Assembly: GCA_035560005.1 (NCBI GenBank)
Contig: DATMAN010000058.1
Span: 1 to 34,688, forward strand
From: Burkholderiales bacterium
Lineage (GTDB): Bacteria; Pseudomonadota; Gammaproteobacteria; Burkholderiales; Eutrophovitaceae
Length of the DNA stretch: 34,688 nt
Direction: 5' to 3'
Shown here piece by piece: positions 1 through 9,119 of the stretch (the stretch's first letter is position 1; each line of letters begins with the position of its first letter). Made by a program: the position numbers and the translations under genes. Below the pieces are notes generated by a model. That model made no database searches and was not told the origin of the DNA. It saw nothing but the letters and a program-made list of their open reading frames with translations.

Positions 1-348
1 GAAACCGGCGAGCTGATCAAGGCCGAGTATGGACCTTGGGTGTTCGCTGCGTTCAGGCTGCTCGCAAGACTGCGCTTTCTGCGCGGCAGCGCGCTTGATC
101 CCTTCGGCTACAGTCGCGAGCGCAAGGTGGAGCGCCAGCTCGTCAGGGACTACGAGGCGGTGATCGAGGAGATTCTCGGAAAGCTCGATGCCGGGAACCA
201 CGCACTGGCGGTGCGCATCGCCGGCATTCCGGAAGAAATCCGCGGTTTCGGCCACATCAAGGAACGCAACCTGAAGAAGGCCAAAGCCAAGGAGGCCGAG
301 TTACTGGCCGCGCTGCGCGCGCCGGCGAAGATGCGTACGGCCGCGTAG
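1..348 (+). CDS. Indolepyruvate ferredoxin oxidoreductase, C-terminal end (partial)
   Basis: The gene runs in from the left edge and the reading frame is open from base 1, so only the last 115 residues are visible. The phrases LDPFGYSRERKVERQL and GFGHIKERNLKKA are typical of the DUF6537 tail of the fused, proteobacterial indolepyruvate:ferredoxin oxidoreductases. These enzymes oxidatively decarboxylate arylpyruvates to aryl-acetyl-CoA using thiamine diphosphate and pass electrons to ferredoxin. The catalytic and Fe-S domains would lie outside the window. The lysine/alanine-rich end (KKAKAKEAE) is a common feature of this tail. It converges on ackA, with 164 bases between them. Family assignment rests on the tail alone. 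Confidence 0.75.
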   Translation, partial: ETGELIKAEYGPWVFAAFRLLARLRFLRGSALDPFGYSRERKVERQLVRDYEAVIEEILGKLDAGNHALAVRIAGIPEEIRGFGHIKERNLKKAKAKEAELLAALRAPAKMRTAA

Positions 349-382
349 CCGCCGTCCTTCGTCATCGAGTTTGCACGCGCCC

Positions 383-401
383 GGGCCGCCTCGCTCGGCC
401 C
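383..401. other. Short GC hairpin between convergent genes
   Basis: GGGCCG at 383-388 pairs with CGGCCC at 396-401 across a 7-base loop. It sits in the 164-base gap between the ends of two convergent genes, where a terminator would be expected, but there is no T-run on either side. It may be a weak bidirectional stop or an mRNA 3' end stabiliser. Nothing else recognisable is in the gap. Confidence 0.25.
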
Positions 402-512
402 GCCGAACGAACTGACGCGCCTTCGCCTTCGATGCGTGCGACAGCCCGGTGCCTGGAGTCAGACGAGGCGTCGCGGCGCGATTGCGCAATCCGCGGCACC
501 CGACCGACGACT

Positions 513-1682
513 TCAGCCAATCTGCAGCGCCTGCAGCGCGTGGCGCGCGATCATCTCTTCTTCGTCGGTGGGAACCACCGACACGGTGACGCGGCTGCCC
601 GGCGCGCTGATGATCGGTCCGTTGGCGAGGTTGGCCTTCGGGTCGAGTTCGACACCCAGCCAGCGTGCCTGCTCGCACACCGCGGCTCGAACCGGCGCGG
701 CATGCTCGCCGATGCCGGCGGTGAACACCAGCGCGTCCAGTCCACCCAGGGCAGCGGCCAGCGAACCCAGTTCGCGGGCGATGCGATATACGAAGAGATC
801 CAGCGCGAGGCGCGCGCGCGGATTCGACGAAGCGAGCAGCGTGCGCACGTCGTGCGACACGCCGGAGACTCCGAGCAACCCCGACTCATGATAGAGAAGC
901 CGCGCCACCTCGCGGCTGCTCATCGTGAGCTCGTCCATCAGGTAGAGCAGCACTCCGGGATCGATCGAGCCGCTGCGCGTGCCCATCATCAATCCGTCGA
1001 GCGCGGTGAATCCCATAGTCGTGGCGATGCTTCTGCGTGCCTGCATCGCGCACAGGCTCGCGCCGTTGCCCAGATGGGCGACGACGACCCGGCCTTGCGC
1101 GCGATCGCCGATGACCCCGGGCAGCCGGCGCGCCACGTATTCGTAGGACAGCCCGTGGAAACCGTAGCGCTTGATGCCCGCATCGGCAAAAGTCTTCGGC
1201 AAGGGAAACAGCCGTGCCAGTTCGGGCTGGGTCTGATGGAACTCGGTGTCGAAGCATGCCACCTGCGGCAGTCCGCGCCGCTGCGCCGCCACGGCGCGGA
1301 TCGCCGCGAGATTGTGCGGCTGGTGCAGCGGTGCGAGCGGCACAAGCGCGTCGAGCGCGCGCAGTACCTCTTCGTCAACGATCACCGGCTGCGCGTAGCG
1401 GTCGCCGCCGTGCACCACGCGATGCCCGGCGCCGAGCAGCGCCAATCCTTGGTCGTTGGTTTCGATCCAGTCAAGTGCCAGGGCGATCGCGGCGGCGTGG
1501 TCCGCCGCCGGAGGCAAAGGCTGCGTCACCAGCGCGCTGCCGTCGGCATCCCATGCGGCGAACTTCGGATTGGCACCCAGTCCGTCCACCAGTCCGCGCA
1601 GCAGGCAAGTCGCCTCGCGCGAGAAGAGCGCGAACTTGATGCTCGAGGAGCCGGCGTTGAGGACGACCAGCGCGTCGCTCAC
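513..1682 (-). CDS. ackA: Acetate kinase
   Basis: This cytoplasmic enzyme interconverts acetate + ATP and acetyl phosphate + ADP. The 389-residue length is normal for the family. The acetokinase signatures are present: LNAGSSSIK at residues 8-16, GHRVVHGG at 86-93 with R88, the catalytic aspartate in FDTEFH (D146), HLGNGAS near 204-210, GTRSG with R237, and TAGIGEH near the C-terminus. The start is a GTG that overlaps the TGA of the upstream phosphotransacetylase gene (GTGA, 1679-1682), so translation is probably coupled. With the upstream gene it forms the Pta-AckA route between acetyl-CoA and acetate. Identification is secure; the direction of flux in the cell is not visible from sequence. 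Confidence 0.97.
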   Translation of the reverse strand: MSDALVVLNAGSSSIKFALFSREATCLLRGLVDGLGANPKFAAWDADGSALVTQPLPPAADHAAAIALALDWIETNDQGLALLGAGHRVVHGGDRYAQPVIVDEEVLRALDALVPLAPLHQPHNLAAIRAVAAQRRGLPQVACFDTEFHQTQPELARLFPLPKTFADAGIKRYGFHGLSYEYVARRLPGVIGDRAQGRVVVAHLGNGASLCAMQARRSIATTMGFTALDGLMMGTRSGSIDPGVLLYLMDELTMSSREVARLLYHESGLLGVSGVSHDVRTLLASSNPRARLALDLFVYRIARELGSLAAALGGLDALVFTAGIGEHAAPVRAAVCEQARWLGVELDPKANLANGPIISAPGSRVTVSVVPTDEEEMIARHALQALQIG

Positions 1683-3073
1683 GGTGCTCGCGGGAGCCTC
1701 CTGCGCGCCATGAGCAAAGCCACCGCACAGGAGGCAATGCGTGCGGGAATCGGATCCGCCCGGCTGGTGAGCACGATCGGCACGCGCGCACCGAGCACGA
1801 CCCCGGCGCCTTGCGCGTCGGAGAGATATTCCAGTTGCTTCGCGATCATGTTGCCCGATTCTAGATCGGGTACCACGAGGATGTCGGCGCGGCCGGCGAC
1901 CGCGGACACGATGCCCTTGGACTTGGCCGCCGCAGCCGACACGGCGTTATCGAAGGCGAGCGGCCCGTCGAGAATGCCGCCGGTGATCTGACCGCGCTCG
2001 GCCATCTTGCACAGGGCCGCGGCTTCCAGCGTGGACTTCAGCTTCGGCGTGACGGTCTCCACCGCGGACAGGATCGCGACCTTGGGTTCGGGAATGCCCA
2101 GCGTAAGGGCCAGGTCGATCGCGTTCTGCACGATGTCGCGCTTGTCCTCGAGATCAGGGGCGATGTTGATCGCCGCGTCGGTGATGAGCAGAGGCTTCGG
2201 ATAGGAAGGCACGTCCATCACGAACACGTGACTGATGCGCCGAGCCGTGCGCAAGCCGGAACTGGCGGCGACCACCTCGGCCATCAACTCGTCGGTGTGC
2301 AGGCTGCCCTTCATCAGGGCTTCCACGCGCCCGCGGCGTGCCAGCTCGACCGATGCCGCAGCGGAGGCGTGGCTGTGTTCCGTGGCGACCAGTTCGCAGC
2401 GCGACAGGTCGGCACCCAGCTCCTGGGCCGCGGCGCGGATCCGGTGTGGCGGGCCGACCAGGATCGGGACGATCAGCCCCGCTTCGGCGGCGGCGAGCGC
2501 GCCGCCGAGCGAGTCTTGGTCGCAGGGATGTGCGACCGCCACCGTGATCGGAGACAGGCCCTTGGCCTTGGCGAGCAGTTGATCGTAATGACTCGCCGCC
2601 TCGTGCAGCCGTACCGCCGAAAGCGGCATCCGCGGTCGGCGCACCTTCTCGGCAGGCGCGAGAACTTCGGCCGTGCCGCTGATCACGACGCGAGCATCCT
2701 GGTTGACGCAGCGGCACTCGAAGATCACGTGTCTGGTGCGTTCGAACTTCTCCTTGACGGTAACCGTCACCGTGAGCGTATCGCCGATGGTGACGGGGTG
2801 AGCGAAATGCAGGGTCTGGCTGACGTAGATCGTTCCCGGGCCGGGATACCGGGTGCCGAGCACCGTGGAGATGAGCGTTCCACCCCACATGCCGTGCGCG
2901 ATGAGTTCACGGAACAGGCTGTTCCCGGCGTACCCCGGGTCCAAGTGCGCCGGGTCGACGTCTCCCGACATTGCCGCGAAGAGCCGGATGTCCCGGGGCG
3001 TCAGGGTGCGCGTGAGGCTCGCGCTGTCGCCCACCGCGATCTCGTCGAAGGTCCTGTTCTCGATGAATTCCAC
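1679..3073 (-). CDS. Bifunctional MaoC-type enoyl-CoA hydratase / phosphate acetyltransferase fusion
   Basis: The protein has 464 residues and two domains. Residues about 1-140 form a MaoC hot-dog domain with the motif GDVDPAHLDPGYA, which carries the catalytic Asp/His pair; the usual Asn of DxNPxH is Asp here. Residues about 150-460 form a phosphate acetyl/butyryltransferase domain (PITVAVAHPCDQDSL, VFVMDVPSYPKPLLITDAA, LESGNMIAKQL). Proteins of this layout are usually annotated as bifunctional enoyl-CoA hydratase/phosphate acetyltransferase. The Pta half makes acetyl phosphate from acetyl-CoA for AckA. I chose the GTG at 3073 because it shares its first base with the TAG of the upstream gene (TAGTG) and the MaoC domain begins there; longer frames run into the upstream gene. 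The 3' end overlaps ackA by 4 bases. Confidence 0.93.
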   Translation of the reverse strand: MEFIENRTFDEIAVGDSASLTRTLTPRDIRLFAAMSGDVDPAHLDPGYAGNSLFRELIAHGMWGGTLISTVLGTRYPGPGTIYVSQTLHFAHPVTIGDTLTVTVTVKEKFERTRHVIFECRCVNQDARVVISGTAEVLAPAEKVRRPRMPLSAVRLHEAASHYDQLLAKAKGLSPITVAVAHPCDQDSLGGALAAAEAGLIVPILVGPPHRIRAAAQELGADLSRCELVATEHSHASAAASVELARRGRVEALMKGSLHTDELMAEVVAASSGLRTARRISHVFVMDVPSYPKPLLITDAAINIAPDLEDKRDIVQNAIDLALTLGIPEPKVAILSAVETVTPKLKSTLEAAALCKMAERGQITGGILDGPLAFDNAVSAAAAKSKGIVSAVAGRADILVVPDLESGNMIAKQLEYLSDAQGAGVVLGARVPIVLTSRADPIPARIASCAVALLMARRRLPRAP

Positions 3074-3822
3074 TACGCGAAGTCGGGTCCGATCGCATCG
3101 AGCTGGTCCGTGACCAGCGCGTCGACTCCCCAGCCGAGCAGTTGGAGCGCGGCTTCGGAATCGTTGACCGTATAGGCGAGCACGGCGAAGCCCGCCGAAT
3201 GGATCTGGCGCACGCGCTCCCGATCGAGGTGACGCCAATCGGCGTGCAGCGATACGCATTCGAGCTGGTCCAGCCGCGCCTTCCAGTCCCCGGGTGGGGC
3301 CTCGACCAGCAGACCGCGCGGAAGTCGCGGCGCCTCCTGTTTCGCCGCTTCCAGGGCCTCGATCGAAAAGGAGGAGAGCAGGTGCGGCTGCGGACCCGCG
3401 CCGGCGAGCTGCACGACGCGCGCCACGGCGCGCCCGATTTCGACCTCCCTGCCAGGGCAGGGCTTGAGCTCGATGTTGGCCCACAGGCCGCTTTGCTGGC
3501 AAAGCGCGATGGCGGCGGCCAGCGCCGGAACCGGTTCACCCAGGAACTCGTTACCGAACCACCCCCCGGCGTCGAGCCGCTGGAGAACTTCGTAGGCGGT
3601 GTCGGCTACTCGGCCCCGGCCGTCGGTGGTGCGCTCCAGGGTCTCGTCGTGCATGAGCACCGGCACGCCATCGCCCGACAGCCTGACGTCGAACTCTACC
3701 CCGCGAAAGCCCCGGTTGCGCCCCAACCGCAGCGCCGCGAGCGTGTTCTCCGGGGCGAGTGCACCGGCGCCGCGGTGGGCAATGACGCGTGGGTAGGGCC
3801 AAAGAGGACGCGGTGGGCTCAT
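3073..3822 (-). CDS. ugpQ: Glycerophosphodiester phosphodiesterase
   Basis: This 249-residue GDPD-family enzyme hydrolyses glycerophosphodiesters to glycerol 3-phosphate and an alcohol. The family signature is intact: HRG at 16-18, PENT at 24-27, EFD at 43-45 (metal-binding E43 and D45), H58 in VLMHD, and the IELKP strand. There is no signal peptide, so it is a cytoplasmic UgpQ-like form. I used the ATG at 3822; an upstream in-frame extension lacks family similarity. A perfect TATAAT lies at 3838-3833, only 10 bases before this ATG, so the transcript would be nearly leaderless. It is the first gene of a three-gene operon and its stop codon overlaps the start of the MaoC-Pta gene by one base. 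Confidence 0.92.
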   Translation of the reverse strand: MSPPRPLWPYPRVIAHRGAGALAPENTLAALRLGRNRGFRGVEFDVRLSGDGVPVLMHDETLERTTDGRGRVADTAYEVLQRLDAGGWFGNEFLGEPVPALAAAIALCQQSGLWANIELKPCPGREVEIGRAVARVVQLAGAGPQPHLLSSFSIEALEAAKQEAPRLPRGLLVEAPPGDWKARLDQLECVSLHADWRHLDRERVRQIHSAGFAVLAYTVNDSEAALQLLGWGVDALVTDQLDAIGPDFA

Positions 3823-3832
3823 GGACCCGCCG

Positions 3833-3838
3833 ATTATA
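3833..3838 (-). promoter_or_regulatory. Perfect TATAAT -10 box upstream of the GDPD-pta-ackA operon
   Basis: The minus strand reads TATAAT at 3838-3833. Transcription would start near 3826-3827, four or five bases before the ATG at 3822. No good -35 hexamer lies 16-18 bases upstream; TTGCAA at 3865-3860 is 21 bases away. The site is therefore supported by the -10 match and its position only. Confidence 0.4.
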
Positions 3839-3915
3839 GGGTGCGCCTGGCGGCCGCCCTTGCAATGACTTGGCAAGCCCATATAGTTCAGGCCAGTATC
3901 GGGATTTGAATCAGT

Positions 3916-3921
3916 TATACT
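3916..3921 (+). promoter_or_regulatory. Candidate -10 box for the fmdB-aspS operon
   Basis: TATACT (5 of 6 bases matching TATAAT) lies 25 bases before the fmdB start, in an AT-rich stretch unlike its surroundings. I see no convincing -35 at the usual spacing. The strong AGGGGG ribosome-binding site follows at 3936-3941. Confidence 0.4.
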
Positions 3922-3946
3922 TGTCCTTTGTTTTTAGGGGGATACG

Positions 3947-4255
3947 ATGCCGATCTACGAGTACCGCTGCGCGTCCTGCGGGGAGGAGCACGAAGTCCTG
4001 CAAAAAATCAGTGACCCGCCGCTCACCGATTGCCCGTCGTGCCGTCAGCCTTCGCTGCGTAAGCTGGTATCGGTGGCCGGCTTTCAGCTCAAGGGTAGCG
4101 GATGGTACGTGACCGACTTCCGCAACAACGCCGCGAGCGGCGGCAAAGGCAAGGCGCATCGGGACGAGGCGAAAGCCGGTGCTGATTCGAAAGGCAAAGA
4201 AGCGGCCGCTTCCGACACCACCTGCGGCGCTGGTGCCTGTCCCGCGTGCGAGTGA
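3947..4255 (+). CDS. FmdB-family zinc ribbon protein
   Basis: This is a 102-residue protein whose first 45 residues are the FmdB regulatory zinc ribbon: MPIYEYRC, with C8 and C11 paired with C29 and C32 (two CxxC knuckles). The family role is unsettled; it was named after a putative regulator of amide use and is most often seen beside aspS in betaproteobacteria. The middle is low-complexity and rich in Ala, Gly and Lys. The last 12 residues carry three more cysteines (C93, C98, C101), which could form a further metal site. A clear AGGGGG Shine-Dalgarno supports the start. It leads the operon with DUF502 and aspS, 29 bases before the next gene. Confidence 0.9.
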   Translation: MPIYEYRCASCGEEHEVLQKISDPPLTDCPSCRQPSLRKLVSVAGFQLKGSGWYVTDFRNNAASGGKGKAHRDEAKAGADSKGKEAAASDTTCGAGACPACE

Positions 4256-4284
4256 GCGTGCCCACATTGTTCTGAGCCCCCTAG

Positions 4285-4905
4285 GTGAAGCGCTACCTCA
4301 TCGCGGGGCTGCTGGTTTGGGTGCCGCTGGTCATCACGGTCTGGGTGCTGGGCCTACTGGTGGGCACGCTGGACTACACGCTGCTTCTGCTGCCGCAGGG
4401 ATGGCAGCCGCAGCGATGGCTGGGTTTCCATATTCCCGGCCTGGGCGTGCTGGTCGCGTTCGTGGTGGTCTTGCTCACCGGGATGCTCGCCGCCAACATA
4501 CTGGGACAGCGGCTGGTGCAGACTTGGGAGGCGTTGCTGGCTCGCATCCCGGTCGTGAAGTCGGTCTATTCCAGCGTCAAGCAGGTCTCCGACACGCTGT
4601 TCTCGTCCAACGGCCAGGCGTTCCGCAGGGCGCTTCTCGTGCAGTACCCACGACAGGGTTCGTGGACCATTGCCTTCTTGACCGGGACACCCGGCGGGGA
4701 CGTGTCGAATCACCTGGCCGGAGACTATGTGAGCGTTTACGTGCCGACCACGCCCAATCCGACTTCCGGCTTCTTTCTGATGATGCCGCGCCATGACGTC
4801 ATCGAGCTGGACATGAGCGTCGATGCCGCACTGAAGTACATCATTTCCATGGGCGTGGCGCCGCCCGAGAATCCCAATCCCAGGAGCGACGCGCTCGCCG
4901 ACTGA
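4285..4905 (+). CDS. DUF502 family inner-membrane protein
   Basis: This 206-residue protein begins with a transmembrane segment at about residues 4-27 (KRYLIAGLLVWVPLVITVWVL) and has a second at about 49-70. The remainder is a soluble domain with the family pattern of aromatic and Gly-Pro motifs (PVVKSVYSSVKQVSDTLFS, FLTGTPGG, VYVPTTPNPTSGF). DUF502 proteins are widespread but have no agreed function. The GTG start is accepted because the family begins with (M)K(R/K)YL; no good Shine-Dalgarno precedes it. It lies between fmdB and aspS, a conserved betaproteobacterial arrangement. Confidence 0.9.
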   Translation: MKRYLIAGLLVWVPLVITVWVLGLLVGTLDYTLLLLPQGWQPQRWLGFHIPGLGVLVAFVVVLLTGMLAANILGQRLVQTWEALLARIPVVKSVYSSVKQVSDTLFSSNGQAFRRALLVQYPRQGSWTIAFLTGTPGGDVSNHLAGDYVSVYVPTTPNPTSGFFLMMPRHDVIELDMSVDAALKYIISMGVAPPENPNPRSDALAD

Positions 4906-4969
4906 GGGCGCTGCCACCGCCGCGGGTCGATCCGCCGGCCCGATTTCGCAATAACTCCAGACAAGGAAC

Positions 4970-6754
<1,785 letters not shown>

Positions 6755-6756
6755 AC

Positions 6757-6925
6757 TTCAGAGACGCAGAGGCACAGAGAGCTTTCGAGACACGGAATGT
6801 TCACAACAAAAGCATCGAGGCGCAAAGGCACGCAGAGAAAAAAGAGATCGAGCAGGACGGGTGTCTTGTCGACTCGATGGTAAGGATCGACATTGGTTCT
6901 CTGCGTGGCTCTGCGTCTCTGAGGC
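6757..6925. repeat. Intergenic repeat element with imperfect terminal inverted repeats
   Basis: The aspS-nudB gap is bounded by TCAGAGACGCAGAG at 6758-6771 and its exact reverse complement at 6909-6922. Beyond these 14 bases the match continues imperfectly (GCAC-AGAGA against CCACGCAGAGA), giving arms of about 24 bases. A related direct copy, GGCGCAAAGGCACGCAGAGAA, lies at 6819-6839. The words CGCAGAGGCGCAGAG and CTCTGCGTCTCTG are familiar from dispersed intergenic repeats in many environmental bacteria. No open frame is present inside. The right edge overlaps the nudB ribosome-binding site. Confidence 0.6.
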
Positions 6926-6933
6926 GAGAGCGA

Positions 6934-7389
6934 ATGAAGTACAAGATCCCGGTGTCGGTGCTCGTGGTGATCCACACACCGGACTTGCGAGTGCTTCTGC
7001 TGGAACGCGCCGATCATCCCGGCTACTGGCAGTCGGTCACCGGCAGCCAGCACGAAGGCGAGACGCTGGAGCAGACTGCGATCCGGGAGGTGGAGGAAGA
7101 AACCGGGATCGATGCCACTCGGTATCGGCTGCGCGACTGGAAGCTCAGCAACGTCTACGAGATCTTCCCCGAATGGCGCTGGCGGTACGCGCCCGGCGTG
7201 TCGCGCAACACCGAGCATGTGTTCGGTCTGCTGGTTCCGCGGCCACTCGAAATCCGCCTGGCGCCGCGCGAACATCTCGGATATCAGTGGCTTGCGCATG
7301 ACCTCGCGGCGCAGAAGGTCTTTTCCTGGAGCAACGCCGCTGCGTTGCGGGCGTTGCCCGAATACGCGCAGAACGAAGGTCGCGCCTGA
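6934..7389 (+). CDS. nudB: Dihydroneopterin triphosphate diphosphatase, Nudix family
   Basis: This 151-residue Nudix hydrolase has a perfect Nudix box at residues 37-59: G37, E43, REVEEETGI at 51-59. E. coli NudB removes pyrophosphate from dihydroneopterin triphosphate in folate synthesis. The N-terminus (KIPVSVLVVIHTPDL) and the phrases LERADHPGYWQSVTGS and VSRNTEHVFGL fit the NudB subgroup rather than other Nudix enzymes. The ATG at 6934 is chosen because the protein aligns with the family from there and a GAGGCGAGAG purine stretch precedes it; the open frame further upstream lies in the repeat element. The position after aspS is the usual betaproteobacterial context. Confidence 0.92.
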   Translation: MKYKIPVSVLVVIHTPDLRVLLLERADHPGYWQSVTGSQHEGETLEQTAIREVEEETGIDATRYRLRDWKLSNVYEIFPEWRWRYAPGVSRNTEHVFGLLVPRPLEIRLAPREHLGYQWLAHDLAAQKVFSWSNAAALRALPEYAQNEGRA

Positions 7390-7451
7390 CGGTCTCATGT
7401 GTTAACTTTTCTCTCATCACGGATCCACCGGCAAGCGAGGAGATGACGGGC

Positions 7452-8549
7452 ATGGCGGCGCCGGCAATTGCGTTCGAGCGCTACAGCGAGTTGCAGGATC
7501 TGGAGTGCGAGGCGCGCATCGTCGCGGCCAAGCGCGCTCTGGGCAAAAAGGCGGTGATACTGGGTCACCACTATCAGCGCGCCGACGTGTACAAGCACGC
7601 CGACCTCACCGGCGATTCCCTCAAGCTGTCCAAGCTCGCGGCGCAGACCGACGCGGATTACATCGTGTTCTGCGGCGTGCACTTCATGGCCGAAGTTGCC
7701 GACATTCTGTCCAAGCCGAACCAGGTCTCGATCCTGCCCGATCTCGCGGCAGGCTGCTCCATGGCCGACATGGCCAATCTTGCGAAGGTGCAGCGCGCGT
7801 GGAACGAACTGGCAGAGGTGCTCGATCCGCAGGAGGAGGTCACGCCGGTCACCTACATCAATTCGGCGGCCGATCTCAAGGCGTTCTGCGCCGAGCACGG
7901 CGGCATCGTCTGCACGTCGTCCAACGCCCGGCAGATCCTGGAGTGGTCGTTCGCGCGCCGGAGCAAGGTCCTGTTCTTCCCCGACCAGCACCTGGGCCGC
8001 TGGAGCGGGTACCAGATGGGCATCCCGCTGGACGAGATGCCGGTGTGGGACCCTGACGAATGGATGGGTGGGCTCACCTCCGAGCAGATCCGCTCCGCCA
8101 GAATCCTGCTGTGGAAGGGGCACTGTTCCGTGCATCAGATGTTCCAGCCGCAGCACGTGCTGAAGTTTCGTAACCAGCACCCCGACGGACTGGTCATCTC
8201 CCACCCGGAGTGCCGCTTCGAGGTCTGCAAGCTCTCCGACTACGTCGGATCGACCGAATACATCATCAAGACCATCCGCGAGGCGCCTGCCGGCACGCGC
8301 TGGCTGGTCGGCACGGAACTGAACCTCGTCAACCGCATCGCCGAAGAGTTCAAGCCACAGGGCAAGATCGTGCAGTTCATGTCGCCGCTCATCTGCATGT
8401 GCTCGACCATGAACCGTATCGATCCTCAGCACCTGGCCTGGTGTCTGGAGAACCTGGTCGAAGGCAACGTGGTGAACCGCATCGGGGTGCCCGACCACGA
8501 AAAGGCGCTGGCCAGGCTCGCGCTGGACCGCATGCTCCAGGTGTCGTGA
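7452..8549 (+). CDS. nadA: Quinolinate synthase
   Basis: This is a 365-residue NadA, which condenses iminoaspartate with dihydroxyacetone phosphate to give quinolinate for NAD synthesis, using one [4Fe-4S] cluster. The three cluster cysteine regions are visible: VFCGVHFMAE, GGIVCTSSNA and PLICMCSTMN. The motifs ILGHHYQRADVYKHAD and SHPECRFEV are typical. Two ATGs are possible, at 7443 and 7452. AGGAG ends immediately before 7443 but is 9 bases from 7452, so I prefer 7452. No nadB or nadC is nearby. The next gene starts 21 bases downstream. Confidence 0.96.
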   Translation: MAAPAIAFERYSELQDLECEARIVAAKRALGKKAVILGHHYQRADVYKHADLTGDSLKLSKLAAQTDADYIVFCGVHFMAEVADILSKPNQVSILPDLAAGCSMADMANLAKVQRAWNELAEVLDPQEEVTPVTYINSAADLKAFCAEHGGIVCTSSNARQILEWSFARRSKVLFFPDQHLGRWSGYQMGIPLDEMPVWDPDEWMGGLTSEQIRSARILLWKGHCSVHQMFQPQHVLKFRNQHPDGLVISHPECRFEVCKLSDYVGSTEYIIKTIREAPAGTRWLVGTELNLVNRIAEEFKPQGKIVQFMSPLICMCSTMNRIDPQHLAWCLENLVEGNVVNRIGVPDHEKALARLALDRMLQVS

Positions 8550-8570
8550 TCCCGCGCCGCGGACCGGGCA

Positions 8571-9119
8571 ATGCAGCCGCGCATCCCGTCCGTGACGCTG
8601 CTCTCGGTGCTGTTTGTGCTTCCGGCACAGGCGGCGCAGACCGACGTCAGCGTCTCGAAATCCGGCGGCCTGTACCTGGTGCAAGCCACTTCCGCGGTCG
8701 CCGCCGACCGGGTCACGGTCTGGCAGGTTCTCACCGACTACGCGGGCTACCGGGCCTTTGTTCCGGATCTGAAACTGTCACGTCTCATCGGCGACGTTCC
8801 CCGGCGCGTTGAGCAGAAGGGCGAGTTTGGTATCCTTTTCTTCGCCAGGGAGGTCTCGGCGACGCTGGAGATCGAGGAATACCCGCCGTCGCGCATCCTG
8901 TTTCGCGCCATCGCAGGCGATCTGAGGCGGCTGGACACTGAAGTGACGATCGAGGACGAGGGCGCGCGCCGAGTGGTGCGCTACCGATCCTCCATCGAAC
9001 CGGACTTCTGGGTGCCGCCGTTGATCGGGACATCGCTCGTCCGGCTGTCGATCCGCCGGAAGCTGCAGGCGGTCGCCGAGGAAATGGAACGACGCGCGGA
9101 CCTTGCGGGAAAGAAATGA
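8571..9119 (+). CDS. Secreted SRPBCC (START/polyketide-cyclase-like) protein
   Basis: This 182-residue protein has a short signal peptide (hydrophobic run LLSVLFVLPAQA, likely cleavage near residue 21), followed by one SRPBCC lipid-binding-fold domain. Recognisable features are VWQVLTDYAGYRAFVPDL near the start and the basic C-terminal helix. The nearest families are the coenzyme Q-binding/RatA type of hydrophobic-ligand binders. It would act in the periplasm, unlike Coq10 or RatA. Its ligand is unknown. It lies 21 bases after nadA and its TGA overlaps the ATG of the next gene (ATGA, 9116-9119), linking it to the nuclease-clsB pair and hinting at a membrane-lipid role. Confidence 0.8.
   Translation: MQPRIPSVTLLSVLFVLPAQAAQTDVSVSKSGGLYLVQATSAVAADRVTVWQVLTDYAGYRAFVPDLKLSRLIGDVPRRVEQKGEFGILFFAREVSATLEIEEYPPSRILFRAIAGDLRRLDTEVTIEDEGARRVVRYRSSIEPDFWVPPLIGTSLVRLSIRRKLQAVAEEMERRADLAGKK

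Noticed and set aside
432..1991. A 519-codon open frame on the plus strand opposite ackA and the MaoC-Pta gene
   Set aside because: Its translation is rich in Arg, His and Gln with no domain, and it is antisense to two firmly identified genes. It is a high-GC shadow.
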